Shown here: positions 41,701 through 51,480 of the stretch, in pieces | How the letters are laid out: the number at the start of each line of letters is the position of its first letter | How positions within the stretch are numbered: position 1 is the first letter of the stretch | Assembly: GCF_032854445.1 (NCBI RefSeq) | Contig: NC_088298.1 | Location: forward strand, 22,343,295-22,407,294 | DNA length: 64,000 nt | Source of the DNA: Liolophura sinensis | Lineage: Eukaryota > Mollusca > Polyplacophora > Chitonida > Chitonidae | Reading direction: 5' to 3' | The notes under the pieces: model-generated | What the model saw: only the letters and a program-made list of their open reading frames with translations | Told to the model about the DNA's origin: nothing | The model's database searches: none | Translations under genes and position numbers: made by a program

Positions 41701-44700
41701 CGATCGTCCCAGGACTGAGGCCTGTTTACAAGCTGTTCAAATGAACGAACCTTTCTTGAGAGATAAAGTAAGCATCTAATGCGTAGTAGGTGAGAACTTA
41801 CGAATGTTTTCTGCACTTGGTGAGACCAGCTTCGTGCTTTTGGAAGAACTAGGGTCAGTCAAGAAGGAATTGAAGGAATGAAGAGAAAACTTCGTGTTGA
41901 TTGGTCACTATTGATGTCAATGACCCCTGGTTGGTTATGCCATCTCAGTTCACAGGAGGTCACTGAGACCAACCTCCTACTTTCAGAGGAACTAAGGCCC
42001 GTCAAGAGGGAATTCTTTTTTTCTTTTTAAACTAATGAAAAATTTATTTATTTATATGATTGGCCTCTTACGCCGTTCTCACGAATATTTCACGTGTGCG
42101 ATGGCAGCCAGCTTTATGGTAGGAGGAAACCGGGCAGAGCCTGAGGGAAACTCATGACCATCTGCATGTTGCTGCCAGAGAAAACTTTATGTTGTTTGGT
42201 CACTAATGATGTCAATGACCCCTGGTTGTTTATGTCAGCTCAGTTCACAGGAGGTCACTGAACTCGCCAGGGACAGGATGTGTGTCAGGTCGTTGTTAGT
42301 GAAGCGATATACAGTCGATTTGATTTTCGTCAGATAATGTGGAAGGTCTGCCAGTAACCTGCGGATGGTTGTGGGTTTCCCCCGTGCTCTGCTCGGTTTC
42401 CTCTCACCATAATGCTGGCCGCCGTCGTATAAGTGAAATATTCTTGAGTACGGCGTAAAACACCAATCAAATAAATAAATAAGTAATCAGATAAGCCTGA
42501 ACTCTGGGCCTCATGAACCTATGGAACCCCTTATGCATTACACACAAGAATATAGTACAAAAAACACATCTGAAAAAATGGTGCTATATCTTTTTCTGAT
42601 TTTTTTATTGTTTCAAAGGTTATACTGGATGTGGGATGTGGAACAGGAGTGCTCAGTATGTTTTGTGCCAAATATTGAAATTGTAAAAAAGTAAGTCTGT
42701 CTGCATGTGTGTTTTTTATTCTAATTTTTTCTTTTTTTGGAGCAGGTATGCAATCGCTGAGAGTTCAACTCCAGTTTGTACTGACTGCCACTTAGGTCAT
42801 AGTGAGACGTGGGATGGCCTTTCCAGCAACTTGCGGGTTGTTTGTGGGCTTTCCCTGAGTTCTGCTCAGTTTCCTCCCACCATAATGCTGGCCGCCATCT
42901 GAGAAGTGAAATATTCAAGAGTACGGCATAAAATACCAATCAAAAAATTGAATTCTTTACTTTTGAGAGCTCTGTTACGAGATTGTTTGACAAACAACGC
43001 TTCAGTTGTTCTTCCTGACAAAAGATAAATTATTGAATAGATGAGTCGATAAACCTAATTCTTTTAAAATTTGGGACAGATCTTAGTAGTGTTGGAAGTA
43101 GAATATTACACTTCTTTTCTGGCCTTTTGGAAAAGTAAAGATATGAGTATGTTTGTTCATTAGGTGGTCTAACCATGTGAGAAAAAAGAAACTCAATATT
43201 CTTGCTAGAATTACATGCATATTGGCTAAAATGTGCAGACCAGGTGTACCAATATTTAGAAGAAATAGGGTAGTCAAAAAACAGAGAAATGCATTATTAT
43301 AGAAACATGTTCTTTTTTTTTTCTTTTTTTTTCAGGTATATGCAGTTGAAACCAGCGATTTTGCTCATTATACAGCTGAGTTGGTGAAGATTAATGGACT
43401 GGATAAGAAAATAGCTGTGATAAATGATTATGTGGAGCAGATACAGATAGAAGACAAAGTGGATGTGATCATATCAGAGTGGATGGGGACATTTTTACTG
43501 GTAAATTCCTGTGATAGATTGCTATTTACAGACAGCATTGTAACGCTGGACAGTAAAAAGAGTGTTAAAATTTCAGGATTGATGAAGACATCTTAATTGT
43601 AACTGCCAACTTTTTAACTGGAAAGAAGCAATTTTACAAGTGCAAATTCGTGATAGCTGCGACCTAGTAGATAACCAAAGAAAGTCTTGTAGCCATGTGT
43701 ACTATTATGAGCAGTGGTTTTCTTTAAAGGGGCACGCTGCCGATGTAGGAAAAATTGAGCTGTTATTTTAAACATGATCTACATAAAGTTGAGACCTCCA
43801 GGTGTCTACTGACACGTATCTGACTTTGAGTGAACGGTCAGTTCAGTTTAATCTGGGGTTTCCCTTTGACTATCAACTCGCTCAAGTCGCTGTGCTTAGG
43901 AAGACTGATTTTTAAGTCAGTTACCTCCCCTTGTTGTCTAGACGACAGCAGATGTTCAGCGAACTTGAAATGTTAGACACACTTTTGTGTTGTAATTATG
44001 TGGTCTACCATGCAACTTCAGTTCTGCTGAACAGATCATTGGGAATTACAAATATTTTATAAAATATTATTGATAAAAAGCAAGATCATATTTGGTTTAC
44101 TAGACTTATAATTTGCTTTCAAATTATCATATTGTTAAAATGTTTACATGTGGGAATCTTTGTGCTCTCTCATTTGCATGTTATCTCGCCTGGCAGACGG
44201 TTTAGACCGGTGATGGATTTCCCCGTATGATTCTCGGGGAATTATAGCCCCAGGAGATTTAGTTAGGAGTCAGATGCAACTCTTATTTGTGTTAAGATGA
44301 ACCAACATAAAAGTTCAGAATTTCTTTCGGTGGTATGTTCCTAGACAGTTAAAACAGTACATTTAAACAAATTCATGGCGAATGGACAGTAAAAAGAGTG
44401 TTAAAATTTCAGGATTGATGAAAACATCTTAATTGTAACTGCCAACTTTTTAACTGGAAAGAAGCAGTTTTACAAGTGCAAATTCGTGATAGCTGCGACC
44501 TAGTAGATAACCAAAGAAAGTCTTGTAATTATGTGTCATACTGTTAAAATGTTTACATGTGGGAATCTTTGTGCTCTCTCATTTGCATGTTATCTCGCCT
44601 GGCAGACGGTTTAGACCGGTGATGGATTATATTCTCGAAAATATTCGCTATTTTTCGAGATATGTGAGTTTGACAAGGTTCCATATTGTACTTTAGATCA

Positions 44701-46916
44701 CCATTTTTTTTTTCCAGTTAGCCATGAACAAACTGGGCATTTATTGTCCATTCGCCATGAATTTTAGATAAACATATAACTTGTCTTCCTTTGTTTGTCT
44801 GTAGTTTGAGATGATGTTAGAGTCTGTGATCATTGCCCGAGATAAGTTCTTGCGATCTGATGGAGTAGTGCTACCCTCCACGGCTACACTTTACCTTGTG
44901 ACATGCTCAGCAGATAGCCATTACAAAGAGACATACCAATTTTGGGACAAATTATACGGGCTGGACTTCTCGTTATTGAGGTACGTAAATGTTTTCTGTG
45001 GATCAAAAAATTTCTTTAAATTTATTTTTTAGTTCTCTAGTAATAACAGAGGAAACTATATTTATTAATTTGATTGGTGTTTTGCACTGTGCTCAAGAAT
45101 ATTTCATTTATACGAAGACAGTCAGCATTATGGTGGGATGACACTGAGTAGAGCCCGGGGGAAAACTACAGATTTTCTCCTCATTTACCTGTAGATGTAC
45201 TGAATTGAAATGGAGTACATGCTTTCACCATGACAAGCTACAGCTTTTGTTCAAGTTTTTCAACAAAACTGTGGTAATTTTGGTACTGTATTTTGTCTGT
45301 TAGTGTTTTAGTGAATTTATGGAAATCAGCTTTCTAAATATCAGTCTTCAAACAGGACACCACTGAATCTTCAAAATTGTGGCCTATTTTTCGAACATCC
45401 CTTTACCTGATTGTGCAACTTTCAGTGTTGACCTTTCAGACAAGGCTTGTAAGGTATGCTTGTTAAGCCAGTGAAGGTGTGTGTTCAAATCCACCTCTGG
45501 CTTTGTGTGAAGAGTCTCATAAGTACCACTGTTGTATAAGTGAAAGCTTCTTGGGTACAGCAGTTAAAACCAATCAAACAAGTAAATTAAAGTATTTCAT
45601 TGATCACTAAAGAAATTAATGAATTCGATAACATTCATATTTCAAAACTCCCTTGGACAGGGGATTTACTATTCCCGACATCTCACTGTTTGTGGGTCGT
45701 CGTCATATGACTGAAAAATTGTTAAGTGTGATGTTAAACCCTAAGAACTCACTCACACACTCACTGGTTGTGGGACTGTTTGAACCACTAAGATTTGATG
45801 AAGACCATCAATATCTGTATGTCACGAGTGGGTAATTTTGTCAGTAACTTACCAAATGTTGGTGGTTTACACCAGCCACTCTCGTTTTCTCCACCCATAA
45901 AAACCTGCCTGCCATGCGTAAAGCCAAGGACACACGAGACACATTTTTCAATCATACAGGCGTATTTTGTGAAATTCGAAGTATCTGCCCAGTGTGTCCA
46001 GGTGTTGGACGGGGTATTTCGCAGGCGATCTTTTCCTTCTCCATAATTCTCTTGTTTCGAACATGTCAGACACTAGGGAAGAAATATGCCGGCGATTTCA
46101 CTCTGTCCACATTATGTGTCCGCTTCAGAGCAATCGAGATGATCAAGCTGGCCAATCAAACAACACAGAAAATTGTGTTGACCTTTGACATTTTGTTTGT
46201 ATCAGATGGTTTACTAGGTCACATGACATAGCTTACTGACCACAATCAATGGAAAAATCCACTTAATGTATCTGCAACTGTGCTGCGAATATCGTGATTG
46301 TATTTCGCAGGCGATTAAGTTTGTCCCTAGAAGCTCAAAAATCTGCCTCACCAATGCGGTCGCTGTGAGTTCGAGTCCAGCTCGTGCTGGCTTCCTCTCC
46401 GGCCGTAAGTGGGAAGGTCTGCAGCAACCTGCGGATGGTCGTGGGTTTCCCCTGGGCTCTGCCTGGTTTCCCACCATAATGCTGGCCGCTGTCGTATAGG
46501 TGAAATATTCTTGAGTACGGCGTAAAACACCAATCAAATAAATAAATAAACAAAAATCTGCCTAGTGTGTCTCGGGCTGAAGTAAACAGTAACAGTAAAC
46601 AAGCCTGGCTATAACACCAATCAATCAACCATTTGATTATTATTGACAGGAGATTGGCTGTTGAAGAATATTACGAAAGGCCCGTCTCAGATTATATTCT
46701 AGGCTCCAATGACTGCCTGGCAGATGCAGTTGCCATTTTCAACATCTCCATGGCAACAGTAACTGTTGGTGACCTGGAAATGGTGGAAGAAAGGTTTGAA
46801 TTCAAGATCCTCAAGTCTGGAACAATGCATGGGTTTTGTTCCTGGTTTGAGGTAGAGTTCCCTCCCTTGGCACATGGAGTAGCAAGGCTGAATTTGAGTA
46901 CTGGACCATATAGCAG
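38799..46916 (+). CDS. PRMT2: PRMT2-like SH3 protein arginine methyltransferase, partial, with in-frame TGA
   Basis: Seven exons: 38799-38831, 40056-40229, 41678-41767, 42619-42690, 43336-43500, 44805-44980, 46650-46916; phases agree and borders are AG/GT. They give 325 codons against about 433 in human PRMT2. The SH3 domain (LSFKEGQEV, WWWAELDGWQGYVPANHF) is followed by WQDDEYFGNY and the methyltransferase core: motif I VILDVGCGTG (100-109), post-I VYAVE (124-128), and the double-E loop with SEWMG (E171) and FEMMLE (E180). SH3 plus this core identifies PRMT2, by family knowledge a type I enzyme making asymmetric dimethylarginine and acting as a nuclear coactivator. Oddities: codon 119 is TGA (42676-42678), and the THW-loop and C-terminal barrel exons were not found. 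The start is uncertain: ATG 38799 has a strong GCCATGG context but trims the SH3 edge, and an upstream ATG at 38656 is in another frame. Confidence 0.85.
39675..39850 (-). mobile_element. Type-2 SINE, partial, in PRMT2 intron
   Basis: GTTTGGGGTTTATGTCATAC, then GCTGCTTCACTGAGACGCCT and CATTATACTGGTACAGGTCA in inverted order; internal and head parts are missing. Confidence 0.8.
40257..40350. repeat. Short tandem repeat beside a PRMT2 donor
   Basis: About five degenerate 20-base units of the form TTAGACCATATTGGCCCTG, starting 28 bases after exon 40056-40229. Confidence 0.75.
40487..40825. mobile_element. Type-Z MITE-like element, copy 2 (diverged, PRMT2 intron)
   Basis: Shares ATTCAGAAATGATGTCATCG and GATGAACATACTGGG with 59200-59232, and CTGATCTCTGAGGC...AAGCCATTTT with 49995-50040. 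Terminal repeats are poorly kept. Confidence 0.5.
40868..41097 (+). mobile_element. Type-1 SINE in PRMT2 intron
   Basis: CACCAAGGTGGTCGCTGTGA, CTCTCCGGCCATACACGGGA, AATACTGGCTGCTGTCGTAT and GTACGGCGTAAAACACTAAT with an AAATAAATAAAT tail. Confidence 0.85.
41210..41405. repeat. Diverged partial copy of hairpin-ended repeat Y
   Basis: AAGGTGAAATGTCAGGATTC, GCCATGACGTCAAAAAGAAA and ATGACGTAACAATACAAGTT mirror the middle of the 53206 and 61974 copies. It lacks the hairpin end. Confidence 0.65.
41597..41618. repeat. Interstitial telomere-type repeat
   Basis: TTAGGGTTAGGGTTAGGGTT plus AG: 3.7 units of the metazoan telomere motif inside a PRMT2 intron. Confidence 0.85.
42045..42177 (-). mobile_element. 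Type-1 SINE fragment, inverted, in PRMT2 intron
   Basis: TTACGCCGTTCTCACGAATA, CAGCCAGCTTTATGGTAGGA and GACCATCTGCATGTTGCTGC. It lies between two direct copies of an 85-base segment (41884-41970 and 42178-42265, GTCAATGACCCCTGGTTG). Confidence 0.75.
42338..42483 (+). mobile_element. Type-1 SINE, 5'-truncated, upstream of PRMT2 exon 42619
   Basis: GGAAGGTCTGCCAGTAACCT through GTACGGCGTAAAACACCAAT and AAATAAATAAATAAG. Confidence 0.8.
42676..42678 (+). other. In-frame TGA in the PRMT2 SAM-binding exon
   Basis: Within exon 42619-42690 the reading is MFCAKY, TGA, NCKK, then VYAVE in the next exon. Both splice borders and the phase fit, and the codon count matches human PRMT2, so the TGA sits at a normal residue position rather than marking a wrong frame. 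It could be a nonsense allele, an assembly error or a pseudogene mark. Confidence 0.8.
42744..42946 (+). mobile_element. Type-1 SINE downstream of PRMT2 exon 42619
   Basis: GAGAGTTCAACTCCAGTTTG, TGGCCTTTCCAGCAACTTGC and CCATAATGCTGGCCGCCATC mark a diverged copy about 50 bases after the TGA-bearing exon. Confidence 0.75.
43549..44215. repeat. Source-like copy for the foldback interior
   Basis: GGACAGTAAAAAGAGTGTTA...AGTCTTGTAG and GTTAAAATGTTTACATGTGG...ACCGGTGATGGATT appear here about 440 bases apart, and adjacent in 44383-44630. Confidence 0.8.
44370..44768. mobile_element. Foldback (inverted-repeat) segment in PRMT2 intron
   Basis: AAATTCATGGCGAATGGACA at the left is inverted as TGTCCATTCGCCATGAATTT at the right. 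The interior repeats two pieces of the same intron (43549-43690 and 44133-44215), joined with the intervening 440 bases missing. Confidence 0.75.
45062..45180 (-). mobile_element. Type-1 SINE fragment, inverted, in PRMT2 intron
   Basis: TTTGATTGGTGTTTTGCACT, AAGAATATTTCATTTATACG and CAGCATTATGGTGGGATGAC in inverted order. Confidence 0.7.
45700..45765 (+). mobile_element. Type-2 SINE tail fragment
   Basis: GTCGTCGTCATATGACTGAA and GTGTGATGTTAAACCCTAAG with ACTCACTCAC; 3' end only. Confidence 0.7.
46341..46553 (+). mobile_element. Type-1 SINE with target duplication, before PRMT2 exon 46650
   Basis: Starts within CACCAATGCGGTCGCTGTGA and ends in AAATAAATAAATAAAC. AAAAATCTGCCT occurs both just before (about 46337-46348) and just after the element, a short target duplication. 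Confidence 0.85.
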
Positions 46917-48092
46917 GTTAGTCTTTATTTAATTTCTATCTTTAACCTGACAGAGGGTAAAATAGTCTTTAGATCAGTTTAAAATTTAAAAGTTCAATCA
47001 GATCAGACATTCAGATTTGTACCCTTAATCTTCAGCATTTTCGACCACCTGTGCAACCAAAATTTTGAAATACTCTGAGAGAACAATGGAGTGTAGAGAA
47101 ATAATGTGCACAGTTTTGTATTTTAATAATCACAAACAGATCATACTTAGCATGATTTTCATAATAATTGTGTACATAAATTCCAGTGGAAAAAGTGCCT
47201 TATTGGTTGAAAAGGTTGAAGATTTACAGTATTTGTTCAGCAATGCTTTATGTTGTGTTATGTTTTATCTCTTTGTTTGGAGTTTTGTCCGTTTGTTAAC
47301 CATTTTCTGCAATGGGGTGCATTTCTTTCTAATCAACTTCTTCTACACTAAACAAGGGAAGCTACTGAAGCTTGCAGGTTTTGTGGTAGACATTTCAGAA
47401 TATGCGAGTTATTTTCAATTTGTACCCTAAATCATTTCTTCATCATCTTTACTGATACTGGATTTTAACACCTACTATAGTGGGATGGTTAATTTTCCTC
47501 ATATTTTCTGTTCAAATTTTGAAAGTCTTGAATTATTGTCATCAAAATCATAATTTTTTTTTCACATATCTGTGGCAACTCTTCCGACTGAATGAAGTCC
47601 CAGTTTGGGATTTACCTTTAACCATTTGCATTCCACACCAATCACACACTCCACCTGAATCTGTGTAATGTAATCAGATTTGTTTTGAAGTTTGAAGAAA
47701 CCAAACTTTATGTTCCATCGTGTACACATGTAACAAGCCTCTACAAGGCACTATTCTGAAGGCACTATTCTGTGTTGAGTGATAAAATCATACTTACGCT
47801 ATGAAGCCCTGAAACTGGCCAATCCAGCCAATGTAGCTTTGCCTCCATAATCAAATTAAAAGTGTGAATAAATTGCACAAAAAGGTTGAGGATCTAGGGT
47901 AATAGGATAGAAGAGTTGATAACATTTTCCTGATCCGTTTTGAGGTAGTCAAAGGCTTTGATACTAGAACCCCTGATTAGCAGATTTCACATGTGAGGGG
48001 TTCTAGTATCATTGATCCTTAATCTTGTGCCATTGAAAGATCTGTGCCTGTAGCAGTTGTTAAGAATTCATTTTACATGTAGCTACCTTTAA
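46917..48092. other. After the last recognised PRMT2 exon; no exon identified
   Basis: A donor (CAG/GTTAGT) follows 46916, so an intron starts here. No THW-loop exon was found on either side of the CA-rich tract. Holds repeat X copy 4. Confidence 0.4.
47757..47915 (+). repeat. Interspersed repeat X, copy 4
   Basis: GGCACTATTCTGTGTTGAGT, CTGGCCAATCCAGCCAATGT and AGGTTGAGGATCTAGGGTAA match the family blocks. Confidence 0.8.
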
Positions 48093-48440
48093 CCATTAAT
48101 ATACACACCACCCAACCCACAAACCACACATCACACATCCTCTACACACCTAACACCTCAGCGACACACACATCCCTCAAACACCACACCCCACACACCC
48201 TCACGCCCACCCCACACACACACCCCACACACACACCCCAAATCCTCACACATACGCCACAACCTTCACACCCCACCCAACACACCCCCTTCCACACACA
48301 CCACACACACCCCTCACACGTGCCCCAACCTCACACACACACCGCCATCCCACCACACCCCCACACCCCCACACACCCCTACTCTCACCTCACCCCCCAT
48401 CACACACACACACCACTCCACGCACTCCCAACCCTCACAC
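48093..48440. repeat. CA/CCACAC-rich simple repeat
   Basis: About 350 bases of degenerate CACACACCCC-type sequence in the region after the last recognised PRMT2 exon. It has no coding signal beyond low complexity. Confidence 0.9.
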
Positions 48441-48849
48441 ACCCTATGTTGAATTGTGGCTTGCTACACTGTCTTCAGGTGCATGTTTTCTTGTACCCAT
48501 TTACCACTAGCCACAAATGGGACCTTTCTGAATAGTCGTACAGCAGTTCAATAAACTACAGCGAGTCAAGCGCAGCGCTTTCCTCATTGTCAATCAATAG
48601 TGTGATGAATGGAGCCTAACATGTCAAAGCCCCAGGGCTAGTTACGTTGCGTGGGAGTTCTGTGACACTTGACACAGGCCTCTAGCGAGAAATTATTTGT
48701 TTCTCACGACTCCAGGGGTATCTCGTAATATTACTGTATTTTACCTAAAGTTTAGCAGTGTTCAAGTACTACATTTTGCGTGATTCTTAGTGATTCATTC
48801 ACATTATGAAGTTTGATTAATAATGTCACAAAAACTTGTGTGCTGGCAT

Positions 48850-48906
48850 CAGACAGTGAAAGAGAGTACGGCATAAGACACCAATCAAATGAATAAATAA
48901 ATAAAT
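48850..48906 (+). mobile_element. Type-1 SINE tail fragment
   Basis: GAGTACGGCATAAGACACCA followed by AATGAATAAATAAATAAAT; only the 3' end is present. Confidence 0.7.
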
Positions 48907-48960
48907 GTACAGTGTATTTTGATAGCTCTGACCATAACTGGCATGTATTATCTCCAGAAT

Positions 48961-49009
48961 AGTGAGTGAGTGAGTGCTTGGGGTTTAACGTCGTACTCAA
49001 CAATTTTCC
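48961..49009 (-). mobile_element. Type-2 SINE tail, inverted
   Basis: GTGAGTGAGTGAGTGCTTGG and GGTTTAACGTCGTACTCAAC. It abuts the 205-bp repeat. Confidence 0.75.
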
Positions 49010-49213
49010 AAAGAGAAAGAAAACTTGCTATATGTACTAGGGTATGAACATGTAAGAATGTTTTCAAGGTATTGTTCCTTGATCTGTCAGATCTCAGATT
49101 TAATACATACATGTAGATAATGTTTATTCTCTCTTTGAGTTTACTGATTAATAAAAACAAACAGCGAATAAGAGTTGAAACAAATTTGTTATTGATGTGT
49201 GAAGTATTTTTTG
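49010..49213. repeat. Second copy of the 205-bp repeat
   Basis: Near-identical to 26609-26818 and directly adjoining the inverted tail of a type-2 SINE at 48961-49009. Confidence 0.9.
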
Positions 49214-49287
49214 CTTTAGTAGGCCTATACTCATGTGTGTATAAATACTACATTGAAATACATGTATTTGTTTCTGGGAACATGTCA

Positions 49288-49560
49288 TGGCTGAGTGGTC
49301 AAGATGCCAGTGTATCAGTTACTAGAACACCTTAGGTATGGGTTCAAATCTTTACTTGGACAGTGAATTTGTGGAGTTCCCATTACATGGAGCCTCAGTG
49401 ACAATAAGCTATTGACAGTCTTCCACTAGGAATATGATGTGCATGTCCCACTTGTGAAAGTTTGTCGGTAACTTCCTAGAGGTTGGTGGTATTCCTAGGG
49501 CCCTTTGGTTTCCTCCGCAAATAAAACTGATAGCCCATAAAAAGGAGTAAAAATGTATGC
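49288..49560 (+). mobile_element. Type-3 SINE-like sequence
   Basis: CATGGCTGAGTGGTCAAGAT and GTATGGGTTCAAATC form a tRNA-like head. AGTTTGTCGGTAACTTCC and GCAAATAAAACTGATAGCCC match the body of the 16215 copy. Confidence 0.6.
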
Positions 49561-49562
49561 CG

Positions 49563-50152
49563 TTAAAGGATACATATAAAGGAACGAAAAAACAAAGATT
49601 ATGTTTCTATGCCGAATGAAAAAAATTATGCCCCAGAATTTTTGCTATAAAAATTTCATTTTGGGGATATCTTTATACCTGTTAATTACCCCTCTATATT
49701 ACACATATTTTCTGTCAACGGTCAGATTTTTTCAAAAATCATCGCTGATCTTGCTTAGAACTCGGTGAACATCCTCAAATTGCCCCGAGCCCAGTGAACC
49801 GTGTCGCTACATTGTGGGCTAGGTGAAATATACACACATACTGCATGGCTTCAGGCCAGCTTAGTGCTCTATCCGCACCCTTACACCCGCCTCCAGTCGG
49901 TGTGTTCCCCACATCCCCGCCCTCATTCGACCAGACCCGTTCGGGCAGTCCCCAGTAGAGTTCTTCTTAAACAGGAATCATTGTTGACCTCAGCGCTGAT
50001 CTCTGGGGCATTAAGCAAAAACTGTACTTTGAAGCCATTTTTACCCCCCAAAGTGAAAGATGAAAAGTTTGTGTGTAGTGTTGTATCTTACTACACATGA
50101 TAAATCTGCATATCAAGAAATAAAGGCCAAGTGTATCATGTATCCTTCAAAG
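49563..50152. mobile_element. Type-Z MITE-like element, copy 3
   Basis: GTTAAAGGATACAT at the left and ATCATGTATCCTTCAAAG at the right form inverted ends of a 590-bp element. The interior shares CGCTGATCTCTGGGGC with copy 2. The open frame at 49801-50100 shows no domain. Confidence 0.6.
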
Positions 50153-50211
50153 AACATCCAAGTAAGTAAATAAACAAATGGAAGACATCTCGCTCACATG
50201 TTTCTTGCACC

Positions 50212-50400
50212 TGTAGCTGTTACAGCCTGCATGATTGGTATCCCAGCCTGAGTGGTAGCTGTTACAGCCTGCATGATTGGTATCCCAGCCTGAGTGGAGG
50301 CTGTTACTTTTTAGATGATTGTTATCCCATCCTGAGTTGTAGCTGTCACAGCCTGATTGATTGCTATCTATCCATTGAAACAGACATTTGTATACCAGCT
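50212..50400. repeat. Minisatellite, 42-bp unit
   Basis: CCTGCATGATTGGTATCCCA followed by GCCTGAGTGGTAGCTGTTACAG with period 42 (50226, 50268). It decays over about four units and is related to the 50895-51480 array. Confidence 0.9.
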
Positions 50401-50894
50401 GTCAAGCAAAAAGGGTCAATAAAGTCAAGGCTTATTTCCAAATCGATGTTTAACACAAATTACCAAAGAACCAATAAAGTACACGAAGTACAAAAATAGG
50501 ACAGAATCATACAAAGGGAGGCTGTCAACAGTTTTCAGTGATGTAGGAAAGATGCAAGGTATGTTCTATGTGACTGAGTGAAATTAGTATTTAAATCATG
50601 TAACATGCTAGAATATCAGTTGTCAACAACAAAATATGTATTTCAGTTGAGCTTGGATAGCAACAATACGGTCCCTAGCCCCTAGGGGCTAGACATTCTG
50701 AATACTCTGTCAATATTTACTTACAAGAGAACTGTACACATTGTTAAACTTAAGAAACTTGTAGTGAAGGAGTTTGATGGAATAATCTTGATGCACAAGT
50801 TTTTGCAGTAGTAACCTGTGAAGATTGAAATCGTCACAGAACGAGCAGGATTTAACAAATGCTACAAGGCCAGATGTGTACACGCCATATGCAG

Positions 50895-51480
50895 AACTCT
50901 TCTGGGTGGTAGTTGTTAAAGCCTGGATGATTGCTATCACAGCCCGAGTGGTACATGTAACTACCACAACCTGGATGATTGCTGTCCCATTCAGAGTGGT
51001 ATATGTAGCTATTACAGCCTGGATGATTGCTGTCCCATTCCGAGTGGTAGATGTAGCTATTACAGCCTTGATGACTGCTGTCCCATTCTGAGTGGTACAT
51101 GTAGCTTTTACAGCCTTGATGATTGCTGTCGCATTCTGATTGGTAAGTGTTGCGGTCTGGATGATTGCTGTCACGTTCTGAGTGGTAAGTGTTGCAGGCT
51201 GGTTGATTGCTATCCCATTGTAAGTGGTACAAGTAGCTGTGACAGCCTGCATGATTGCTAACCCATCCTGAATGGTAAGCGGTTACAGCATGCATGATTG
51301 GTATCCCAGCCTGAGTGGTAACTGTTACAGCCTGCATGATTGCTAACCCATCCTGAATGGTAGCTGTTACAGCATGCATGTTTGCTGTGTGGTAGGTGTT
51401 ACAGCCTATGTGATTGCTATCCCAGCCTGATCAAGCGGTAGCTGTAACAGCCTGTAATAGCCTGCCCGGATGTATGATTA
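50895..51480. repeat. Minisatellite, 48-bp unit passing into a 42-bp form
   Basis: CTGGATGATTGCTGTCCCAT recurs at 50971, 51019, 51067 and 51115, a 48-base period. From about 51240 the unit reverts to the 42-base type seen at 50212. Long open frames on both strands are repeat artefacts. Confidence 0.92.

Noticed and set aside
42676-42678. Selenocysteine recoding of the PRMT2 TGA
   Set aside because: The position is not a catalytic cysteine in this family and no selenocysteine element could be looked for, because the 3'UTR was not found.
48480-48540. Terminal PRMT2 exon after an acceptor-like TCTTCAG, with AATAAA downstream
   Set aside because: In the phase required by the previous exon the translation does not resemble the THW loop; the TTSHKW string is in another frame.
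50710-51379. Two long minus-strand frames (175-180 codons)
   Set aside because: They lie wholly on a 42/48-bp tandem repeat; both strands are open and the translation is just the repeat.
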